The notes under the pieces were generated by a model. That model ran no database searches. It was given only the letters and a program-made list of their open reading frames with translations, and was not told the origin of the DNA. Below are positions 47,634 through 53,520 of a stretch of DNA of 53,520 nucleotides, piece after piece (within the stretch, counting starts at the first letter, position 1; the number at the start of each line of letters is the position of its first letter). The stretch spans positions 1-53,520 of the forward strand of contig JAGYPB010000014.1 of NCBI GenBank assembly GCA_018399135.1. Direction: 5' to 3'. Made by a program: the position numbers and the translations under genes. The DNA comes from Deltaproteobacteria bacterium. Lineage in GTDB: Bacteria > Desulfobacterota > Desulfuromonadia > Desulfuromonadales > Geopsychrobacteraceae.

Positions 47634-49010
47634 ATGAATCAACAAGGACATCAGGCAGCAGCTACCGAAGCCACTCTGATTGAGCGCCCGCAACAATTGG
47701 TTGAGTTTATTCTCCGCGGTGCGCGCCCACGCGACGAGTGGGGCATTGGTCTGGAAACCGAAAAGTTGGTGGTTGATCACTCTACAGGGGAAGCCGTGCC
47801 CTATGAGCGGATCCGTGAACTGTTAAGACGTCTCGATGGTATAGGGGGTTGGCAGGGAACTTATGAAGGTGAAAACCTTATCGGTTTGCAGGGACAGCGC
47901 TCATCGGTGACCCTTGAACCTGGTGGTCAGCTTGAACTCTCGGGAAAATTCTGCTGCGATATTCATTGCAGCTGGCGTGATCTGAATCGTTATCGCCGGC
48001 ATATTGTCGCTGTGGGCAAAGAGTTGGGCTTACTGTTCCTTGGCTTGGGTACCCACCCATTTACTCGCCTTGATGAAATTTCATGGCTGCCCAAGGGGCG
48101 CTACCGGATCATGTCCCAGTATATGTTGAAAACCGGCGATATGGGGCAGCGGATGATGAAGCAGACGGCCGGGACCCAGGTCAATCTCGATTTCTCCGAT
48201 GCCGCGGATTGTTCACGTAAGCTTCGCCTGTCTCAGCGGTTGAGCGCAGTGGCTTACGCGTTGTTTGCCAACTCGCCGTTGCTCGAAGGAGAGCCGAGCG
48301 GGTTTCTTTCAACCCGTGGCGAGATCTGGTCACGCACTGATAACGATCGTTGCGGCTTGATTGAAGATCTGCTGAATCCTGCTGCCGGGCTGGACGATTT
48401 TGTTACCTATGCCCTTGACGTGCCCCTCTATTTTATCGAACGCAACCAGCAATATGTTGACATGACCGCCAGTCGTTTTACTTTCCGCCAGTTTCTTGAC
48501 AGTGGTTGGAACGGCGAGGGCGCTACCCTGAAAGATTGGAATTTACACATGTCAACCCTGTTCCCTGAAGTGCGACTACGTCCGCAGATCGAAGTGCGCA
48601 GTGCTGATAGCCTGCCGCCGCGTTTTACGCCTTCCGTAGCGGCCTTTTATAAGGGACTGCTCTATTCAGAAGATGCGTTGCGAGGGGCTGAGGCGTTGCT
48701 GTTGCCGATTGCTGCAGGTGAGTTTAATGATCTGTACCGACGTTCGTGGCGCGAGGGGTTCAAGGCCGGGTATGCTGGTGGAACCTTCGGTGAAATGATC
48801 ACTGAGTTGCTGGCGCTGGCAAAAACCAGCCTGCGACAGCAGTTTGCAGACGCCTATAGTGGTGCTGATGAGAGCCATTTTCTCGATCCGCTGGAGGAGC
48901 TGGTCACTGATCAGGAAACTCTGGCAGAACGCCTGCTCAAGCGTTGGCCGACGACCAGGGCGGAACAATTAAAGCTGCTGGTTGAGCATTGTGGTTACGG
49001 GTCAAAATAA
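47634..49010 (+). CDS. gshA: Glutamate-cysteine ligase (plant/proteobacterial GshA type)
   Basis: Catalyses the ATP-dependent first step of glutathione synthesis, joining glutamate and cysteine. At 458 aa it fits the COG3572-type family found in plants and many Proteobacteria. It has an EWGIGLETEKLVVD substrate motif near residue 36, VTLEPGGQLELSG near 91, GTHPF near 137, KGRYRIMSQYM near 150 and GTQVNLDFSD near 180. The ATG at 47634 has AAGGG upstream; an earlier in-frame TTG at 47613 is less likely. It probably shares the aminotransferase transcript and hence its attenuator. No gshB is in the window. Confidence 0.88.
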   Translation: MNQQGHQAAATEATLIERPQQLVEFILRGARPRDEWGIGLETEKLVVDHSTGEAVPYERIRELLRRLDGIGGWQGTYEGENLIGLQGQRSSVTLEPGGQLELSGKFCCDIHCSWRDLNRYRRHIVAVGKELGLLFLGLGTHPFTRLDEISWLPKGRYRIMSQYMLKTGDMGQRMMKQTAGTQVNLDFSDAADCSRKLRLSQRLSAVAYALFANSPLLEGEPSGFLSTRGEIWSRTDNDRCGLIEDLLNPAAGLDDFVTYALDVPLYFIERNQQYVDMTASRFTFRQFLDSGWNGEGATLKDWNLHMSTLFPEVRLRPQIEVRSADSLPPRFTPSVAAFYKGLLYSEDALRGAEALLLPIAAGEFNDLYRRSWREGFKAGYAGGTFGEMITELLALAKTSLRQQFADAYSGADESHFLDPLEELVTDQETLAERLLKRWPTTRAEQLKLLVEHCGYGSK

Positions 49011-49012
49011 AA

Positions 49013-49070
49013 CGTAACTATTCAGCTGTAGTCCTTGCGCAGGATCCCCGATCCGGTGCTGAACAGATAC
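49013..49070 (+). repeat. Dispersed 58-bp palindromic repeat (copy A)
   Basis: The outer arms GTAACTATTCAGC (49014-49026) and GCTGAACAGATAC (49058-49070) pair at 11 of 13 positions. Inside are CCTTGCGCA and a GGATC-CCC-GATCC hairpin. It starts right after the gshA stop. The last 30 bases recur exactly at 16-45, and the whole recurs inverted at 41127-41184. Confidence 0.85.
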
Positions 49071-49089
49071 AATATAACATTATTTCTGC

Positions 49090-49301
49090 GCGCCAACTGT
49101 GTATTGCCACAGTCTGTTTCTGTCAATATGGGGTCGTCAAAATACGAAAAGGCACGTGGTCACGCGGGGTCACCTTCGTTAATGTTAGAGTCATCAACAG
49201 CGTGGTGTGGCAGTCATTCTGTTGATGGAGTTCGCATCATACCTCCTTTCCAGTACCGGGCCAGTGTCGGACCACCTCCTCCGACACTGGCCCATTTTTT
49301 T
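49090..49301 (+). ncRNA. Possible structured non-coding RNA or leader ending in a terminator
   Basis: No protein is supported between gshA and tkt (49011-49572). From about 49090 the sequence has repeated GTCAC blocks and a 9-bp stem CATCAACAG/CTGTTGATG (49192-49200 and 49219-49227). The 3' arm of that stem can pair instead with CATCA at 49235-49239. The region ends in a very strong terminator. This could be a small RNA, or a read-out leader of the gshA transcript. I see no promoter and no match to a known RNA family, and the 5' end is a guess. Confidence 0.3.
49258..49301 (+). terminator. Very strong Rho-independent terminator between gshA and tkt
   Basis: GGGCCAGTGTCGGA and TCCGACACTGGCCC form a perfect 14-bp stem with an 8-nt loop, followed by A and seven T. 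It ends either the aminotransferase-gshA transcript or a separate small RNA. Confidence 0.95.
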
Positions 49302-49410
49302 GTTTTCCAGATCCCGCAGACCCGTTGAAACAGTTTGCAGGCCACCAGGCTCCAACATCTCCAGGAAAAACAGTCTGAGGCATTTAGCAATAATCATAGA
49401 AACCTGATAT

Positions 49411-49454
49411 TTTTCTCTTGGTGTTCTTGGTGAACTTGGAGTCTTGGCGGCTGA
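49411..49454. repeat. Dispersed CTTGGTG-type repeat fragment
   Basis: The run TTTTTCTCTTGGTGTTCTTG and the following GTGAACTTGGAGTCTTGGCG consist of short CTTGG units. Similar strings, often reading 'CGCCAAG...' on the other strand, are scattered between genes in many environmental bacterial genomes. It lies 120 bp upstream of tkt. Confidence 0.4.
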
Positions 49455-49572
49455 TTGATGGTGTCTTTTGCTGCGAGCGGTTAAATATCTCTTTCTTGAA
49501 GACTTTTACTTGATTTGTCGGGGGCAAAGCTGGTTGAATACGGGCCTTAAAAAACCGCCAAAGGAGCCGCTC

Positions 49573-51564
49573 ATGTCCCATGTTCAACTTAACGACCCAA
49601 TCGTCCGTGAATCCATTGATACCATCCGTCTACTTGCCGCAGATGCGGTCGAAAAAGCCCAGTCCGGCCATCCGGGAACGCCCATGGAGGCCGCTCCTAT
49701 AGCCTACCTGCTGTACATGAAATATCTGCGTCACAACCCCGGCAATCCTGACTGGGCCGGGCGCGACCGTTTTATTCTCTCCTGTGGTCATGCCTCTGCC
49801 CTGATCTACAGTGTGCTGCATCTGACCGGCTATGATCTGTCTCTCGACGACATCAGAAACTTTCGTCAGTTCGGCAGCAGAACCGCCGGCCATCCTGAGT
49901 TTGCCCATACGCCGGGGATTGAAACCACCACCGGGCCGCTGGGTCAAGGGGTGTCGGTTGCTGTTGGGATGGCGATGGGTGGGCAGTTCCTCGGCGAACA
50001 GGTCGATACTGAACTGTTCGACTATCGCACCTGGGTTATCTGTTCCGATGGGGATCTGATGGAAGGGGTTTCCGCCGAGGCGGCCTCTTTAGCCGGACAT
50101 TTGAAGCTGGGACAGCTGAACTATATCTATCTTGATAACAAAATTACTATTGAAGGTGCCACCGACCTCGCCTTCAGTGAAGATGTCGGTGCACGCTATC
50201 TGGCCTGCGGTTGGCACGTTGAGCGGGTTGAAGGGGAAAATCTGGTCGAAATCGATGCGGCAATGACCCGCGCCCTGCAGGATCCTCGTCCGTCATTGAT
50301 TATTGCCCGTACCCACATCGGTATCGGTGCACCCACTAAGCAGGACACTGCCGATGCTCATGGCGCACCTCTGGGTGCTGACGAACTGGCGTTGACCAAA
50401 CAGGCTTATGGGCGTGATCCGCAGGCCACTTTTGTGGTGCCGGCGGCGGTAGCACAGCATATGGGATCCTGCCGTGAGCGTGGGTCAGCTCTTGAGCAGC
50501 AGTGGCAACGATTGTTCGACAGCAAAAAAGACCAGCCGACAATCAATGTGTGGCAGCATGCCGCGAATGGAGAATTGCCCCGGGGATGGGATGCTGAGCT
50601 GCCGACTTTTGCAGCTTCCGATGGTGCCAAGGCAACTCGTCAGGCCAGCGGTGCGGTGATTAATGCCCTGGCGGCCAAACTGCCGTTTTTGATCGGCGGT
50701 TCGGCGGATCTGGCGCCCTCCAACAACACGGAAATCAAAGCAGCGGGTTCGTGGATTCCCGGACGCAGTGATCGCAATATCCACTATGGGATCCGTGAGC
50801 ACGTGATGGGTGCCATCATGAATGGTCTGTGCCATACCCCCGGCTTGCGCCCCTTCGCCGGAACCTTCTTTGTTTTTGCCGACTATATGCGTCCGGCGAT
50901 CCGCCTGGCCGCCCTGATGGAGCTTAATCCCATCTATGTGATGACCCACGATTCCATCGGTCTGGGCGAAGATGGCCCGACCCATCAGCCGGTAGAGCAT
51001 CTGGCGTCCCTCAGGGCCATGCCCAACCTGACCCTGATTCGACCGGCCGATGCCAATGAAACCGTTGAAGCCTGGAAAGCGGCTATTACCAATCGCCGTG
51101 GCCCGACCATGCTGGTGCTGACACGTCAGGGCTTACCGACCATTGATCGCAGCTGTTATGGCGCCGCCGCAGGGGTACAGCGCGGCGGCTATGTGCTGGC
51201 ACCGGAAACCGGAGAATTGCAAATGATTCTGATTGCCAGTGGTTCCGAGGTTCAACATGCTGTGGCAGCACAAGAGATTCTTCAGTCCGAAGGGATCGGC
51301 ACGCGGGTTGTTTCCCTGCCCAGCTTTGAACTGTTTGAAGCCCAGGATGCGGCTTACCGTCAGGACGTGCTGCCCGCAAGCTGTATGGCGAGAGTGGGGA
51401 TGGAGGCCGGTAGCACCTTTGGATGGGAACGTTATGTCGGCATCCAGGGGCGCATGATCGGGATGACCACCTTCGGTGCCAGTGCCCCGGCCGGCGCCCT
51501 GATGAAGCATTTCGGTTTTACTGCCGAGAATTTTGTCGCCGTGGCGAAAGAGGTTCTGGGTTAA
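49573..51564 (+). CDS. tkt: Transketolase
   Basis: A thiamine-diphosphate enzyme of the pentose phosphate pathway (663 aa) that moves two-carbon units between sugars. Hallmarks are AQSGHPGTPMEAAPIAYLLY near residue 30, the TTTGPLGQGVSVAVGMA segment near 115, the TPP/metal motif SDGDLMEGVSAEAASLAGH near 155, and DSIGLGEDGPTHQPVEHL near 465. The ATG at 49573 follows AAGGAG by 6 bp; an earlier in-frame start at 49468 would add 35 residues absent from the family. Confidence 0.96.
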   Translation: MSHVQLNDPIVRESIDTIRLLAADAVEKAQSGHPGTPMEAAPIAYLLYMKYLRHNPGNPDWAGRDRFILSCGHASALIYSVLHLTGYDLSLDDIRNFRQFGSRTAGHPEFAHTPGIETTTGPLGQGVSVAVGMAMGGQFLGEQVDTELFDYRTWVICSDGDLMEGVSAEAASLAGHLKLGQLNYIYLDNKITIEGATDLAFSEDVGARYLACGWHVERVEGENLVEIDAAMTRALQDPRPSLIIARTHIGIGAPTKQDTADAHGAPLGADELALTKQAYGRDPQATFVVPAAVAQHMGSCRERGSALEQQWQRLFDSKKDQPTINVWQHAANGELPRGWDAELPTFAASDGAKATRQASGAVINALAAKLPFLIGGSADLAPSNNTEIKAAGSWIPGRSDRNIHYGIREHVMGAIMNGLCHTPGLRPFAGTFFVFADYMRPAIRLAALMELNPIYVMTHDSIGLGEDGPTHQPVEHLASLRAMPNLTLIRPADANETVEAWKAAITNRRGPTMLVLTRQGLPTIDRSCYGAAAGVQRGGYVLAPETGELQMILIASGSEVQHAVAAQEILQSEGIGTRVVSLPSFELFEAQDAAYRQDVLPASCMARVGMEAGSTFGWERYVGIQGRMIGMTTFGASAPAGALMKHFGFTAENFVAVAKEVLG

Positions 51565-51597
51565 GAAATAAGCTCTTGATATCAACCATCATTAAAG

Positions 51598-51639
51598 CAG
51601 CAACGGGCGACCTGAAAAGAGGCCGCCCGTTGCTGTTTT
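51598..51639 (+). terminator. Terminator between converging tkt and transporter genes
   Basis: CAGCAACGGGCG and CGCCCGTTGCTG form a 12-bp perfect stem, extended by CCT/AGG after one mismatch, with loop GAAAAG and four T. It lies between two converging genes and would serve tkt best; on the minus strand the following bases are only CTTTAA. Confidence 0.82.
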
Positions 51640-51649
51640 GGGATCAAAG

Positions 51650-52735
51650 CTAATGGGTTGGAGCGAATATCTTGCCGGAGAGTACGCCCTTGATGGTTCG
51701 CACCAGCACCAGTCCCCAGACCAACAGTAAAAAAATAACGGAATAATAGTAAAAGATTTCCATGATGGCGAAGCCACTGATTTGCCAGGCGATCCCCGAC
51801 GCTACCGCCAGCGCCCCGGAAGGAAAGGTAAAAGCCCACCACGATAGAGCGTAGGGTAGCTCAATCCGGGTGATGTAGTAGAGGGTCACAATCACCGCCA
51901 TGATATGCCACCAGGCAGCAAATCCCCAGGTCATCATGATGCCGAAGTTGCACAAGGTTACGATGACAGTCGGATCGAGGTTCATGTAAGAGTGATCCGA
52001 AAACAGGTGGATAATTTTGAACAGAATCACGGCAATAATAGCCGGGGGAGCGATACCAATAAAAAAGGTCGCAGCAAAACGACTCATGGGGAGCTCATGA
52101 TAAATATAGCGGTGATACACGGCGGCTCCGACAAAAATAAACAGAAACAGGCCGATACCAAAACTGGCTGTTGATACAGCGATGATGAACTCTGCCCGGT
52201 CCGGAAAGTGAGCGGCAAGTTCATAACCGGAAACAGGGATCAACAGTTTGGAAACCGGAGGGATGTACCAACCAAAATTGGCATGCTGAAGCTTGATTTC
52301 CTGATGGCGGAAAATGTGGATCAGAATAATAAAACCCATGATATAAATGCCGGTGGTGCCAATCAGCCAGAGGTAATAGCCCAGCTGTAAAGACATCTCC
52401 TGACTGAAAAACAGGGTCGGAAATTTTTTCAGGTTCAGGGCAAACAGGATCAGGGTAATCGGCATGGTCGGGAAAAAATTCGCGGCAACGGGATGATTGA
52501 GATCCTTACGGATATTGGCTGGATAAGCAAAAAACTTGATGGTCCAGGGAATCATGAACAGGACAAAAAGTACCAGCGACAACAGAATAAAAAAGGTTGC
52601 CAGAGGTGTCACCCAGCCAGCATCAATAAATGAAATAGCCAGGGGAATAACCGCCGTTCCCATGATGGCGGCAAACCAGGCCGGGCTGAAATGTTCGGTA
52701 ATAGTTGCCGGGGTGGCTTTGAACGATTCGGACAT
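51650..52735 (-). CDS. TDT-family (TehA/SLAC1-like) anion or dicarboxylate transporter
   Basis: A 361-aa inner-membrane protein with about ten hydrophobic helices. It has the TDT-family start FSPAWFAAIMGTAVIPLAI (about residues 15-33) and the family's middle and end segments (FFIGIAPPAIIAVILF, WWAFTFPSGALAVAS). Members include tellurite-resistance TehA, malate transporter Mae1 and plant SLAC1 channels, so the substrate could be an organic acid or a small anion. A promoter lies about 55-80 bp upstream. No obvious link to neighbours. Confidence 0.87.
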   Translation of the reverse strand: MSESFKATPATITEHFSPAWFAAIMGTAVIPLAISFIDAGWVTPLATFFILLSLVLFVLFMIPWTIKFFAYPANIRKDLNHPVAANFFPTMPITLILFALNLKKFPTLFFSQEMSLQLGYYLWLIGTTGIYIMGFIILIHIFRHQEIKLQHANFGWYIPPVSKLLIPVSGYELAAHFPDRAEFIIAVSTASFGIGLFLFIFVGAAVYHRYIYHELPMSRFAATFFIGIAPPAIIAVILFKIIHLFSDHSYMNLDPTVIVTLCNFGIMMTWGFAAWWHIMAVIVTLYYITRIELPYALSWWAFTFPSGALAVASGIAWQISGFAIMEIFYYYSVIFLLLVWGLVLVRTIKGVLSGKIFAPTH

Positions 52736-52787
52736 GTATTGCCTCCGATGATGGTGGTGTTAAAAAGCCTGCTTATATATAGAAAAA

Positions 52788-52816
52788 CATATATATGGTT
52801 TTGCGAGTTTAGTCAA
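52788..52816 (-). promoter_or_regulatory. Likely sigma70 promoter of the TDT transporter gene
   Basis: The minus strand reads TTGACT (52816-52811), 17 bp, then TATATG (52793-52788), in an AT-rich stretch with alternating TA. The expected leader is about 45 nt before the ATG at 52735. Confidence 0.55.
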
Positions 52817-52852
52817 TCCCTGAATCACATTCTCTTTCGTTTTCGGAGCGAC

Positions 52853-53275
52853 ATGATGGCAGATCTTTTTATTACGACGGATATCCATATTCCTGAGCAG
52901 GAAATCGATCTGATTGCGGTGCGCTCGCAGGGTGCCGGTGGTCAGAATGTCAACAAGGTCGCCAGCGCCATCCATCTGCGCTTTGATATACACAAATCAT
53001 CTCTGCCCGAGGAGGTGAAACAGAAACTGCTGAGCCGGAATGATCAGCGCATCAGCAGCGACGGTCTGGTGGTGATCAAGGCACAGCAGTCGCGCAGTCA
53101 GTTGCAAAATCGCCAACAGGCGCTGCTGCTCCTGCAGCAACTCATTCAATCAACCCTGATTAAACGCCGACCCCGGAAAAAAACCAGACCCGGGGCCGCA
53201 GCCATCGCCAAGCGGATCAACCGCAAAAAAATGCGTGGACAGGTCAAGGCCCAGCGCCAGAAGGTGGAACACTGA
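52853..53275 (+). CDS. arfB: Alternative ribosome-rescue factor ArfB (peptidyl-tRNA hydrolase)
   Basis: Releases peptides from ribosomes stalled on broken mRNA. At 140 aa it has the RF-1 domain with the catalytic GGQ in RSQGAGGQNVNKVASAIHLR (about residues 24-43) and ISSDGLVVIKAQQSRSQ near 67. A basic C-terminal tail (about 105-140, rich in K/R) is the part that inserts into the empty mRNA channel. This tail separates ArfB (YaeJ) from true release factors. ATG at 52853 or 52856, with GGAG upstream. Confidence 0.94.
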   Translation: MMADLFITTDIHIPEQEIDLIAVRSQGAGGQNVNKVASAIHLRFDIHKSSLPEEVKQKLLSRNDQRISSDGLVVIKAQQSRSQLQNRQQALLLLQQLIQSTLIKRRPRKKTRPGAAAIAKRINRKKMRGQVKAQRQKVEH

Positions 53276-53283
53276 AAACCAAA

Positions 53284-53319
53284 AAAGGGTTACGGCTTAA
53301 AGCCGTAACCCTTTGATTT
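53284..53319 (+). terminator. Rho-independent terminator after arfB
   Basis: AAAGGGTTACGGC and GCCGTAACCCTTT form a 13-bp perfect stem with a 5-nt loop, followed by GATTTT. The A-rich left side means it could also work on the other strand. Confidence 0.9.
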
Positions 53320-53322
53320 TAC

Positions 53323-53367
53323 TGGTGCCCAGAGACAGAATCGAACTGCCGACACGAGGATTTTCAG
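53323..53367 (-). other. 3' half of tRNA-Phe (GAA): likely attachment site of an integrated element
   Basis: On the minus strand this reads the anticodon loop CTGAAAA, the 3' anticodon strand TCCTC, a T arm GGCAG-TTCGATT-CTGTC, and TCTGGGC-ACCA, that is, a tRNA-Phe from the anticodon to the encoded CCA. The 5' half is missing: the bases further upstream on that strand do not form the partner stems. A 3' tRNA duplicate is what tRNA-targeting integrases leave at one end of an island. Confidence 0.75.
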
Positions 53368-53452
53368 GATTGGTCAGCAAGCTTCTCTGATTTTCTGCAT
53401 TGTTTTCAACTATTCATTTTTATTATGTATTTTCTATTTCAACAGAAGAAAA

Positions 53453-53516
53453 AGTTCTCGTCAGTTCTCGTTCTTTGTGTAATTTTCCCGGCATGATTAC
53501 ACAGGAATTACACAGG
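53453..53516. repeat. Short tandem repeats next to the tRNA-Phe fragment (possible integrase arm sites)
   Basis: AGTTCTCGTC and AGTTCTCGTT are adjacent (53453-53472). ATTACACAGG occurs twice (53496-53505 and 53507-53516), and its inverse TGTGTAAT lies at 53476-53483. Clusters of short direct and inverted repeats near a tRNA end are typical of integrase or excisionase binding. The sequence is more AT-rich than the genes to its left and contains no complete gene inside the window. Confidence 0.5.
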
Positions 53517-53520
53517 CTTT

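Overview
The window looks like chromosome of an anaerobic, Gram-negative deltaproteobacterium of the Desulfuromonadales type (Desulfuromonas/Pelobacter/Geobacter relatives). The evidence is a dcw cluster whose FtsI carries a C-terminal PASTA domain, a meso-DAP-type MurE, a dnaX-ybaB-recR block next to a small SRP RNA, a single-chain pyruvate:ferredoxin oxidoreductase, and a complete arsenate-respiration locus. This is inferred from gene content and motifs only; no search was run.

Layout. (1) 1-2.7 kb: dispersed repeats, acylphosphatase and ligA on the minus strand. (2) 2.8-21.2 kb: a CNNM/CorC membrane protein, then a continuous division and wall cluster mraZ-rsmH-ftsL-ftsI-murE-murF-mraY-murD-ftsW-murG-murC-ddl-ftsQ-ftsA-ftsZ. 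It is headed by a good sigma70 promoter and three 10-bp-period MraZ boxes; murB is not between murC and ddl. (3) 21.5-23.8 kb: a radical-SAM protein and a small lipoprotein. (4) 23.9-37.4 kb, all minus strand: the most coherent accessory system. In transcription order it is a PhnD-like periplasmic binding protein, a sensor kinase and a sigma54-dependent response regulator (arrX-S-R type), then arrA-arrB (respiratory arsenate reductase), a terminator, and a maturation operon (TorD-family chaperone, polyferredoxin, mobA, mobB, ModE-like regulator, moeA, tatA, moaA, MOSC protein). A textbook -24/-12 promoter and two matching 18-bp dyads lie in front of arrA. (5) 37.6-42.3 kb: ispE, tRNA-Gln, a repeat-rich gap, SRP RNA, dnaX, ybaB, recR. 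(6) 42.4-49.0 kb: the pyruvate node, with a PFOR gene broken by a cluster of indels, a strong terminator, then an alanine-type aminotransferase and glutamate-cysteine ligase. (7) 49.0-53.5 kb: a structured non-coding region with a strong terminator, transketolase, a TDT-family transporter, ArfB, and a 3'-half tRNA-Phe that looks like an attachment site at the edge of an integrated element.

The finding I rate highest is in front of the aminotransferase. A 25-codon leader peptide (46125-46202) with seven alanine codons within ten positions is followed by a 9-bp antiterminator that competes with a 9-bp terminator ending in seven T. This is the full layout of a ribosome-mediated attenuator that reads alanyl-tRNA, placed before an enzyme expected to make alanine. 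I know of no described alanine attenuator of this kind, but that novelty claim is from memory.

Other signals are a dispersed 58-bp palindromic repeat (two full copies plus one cut by the window edge), several large nested palindromes around 38.7-39.4 kb, and the possible ncRNA at 49.1-49.3 kb.
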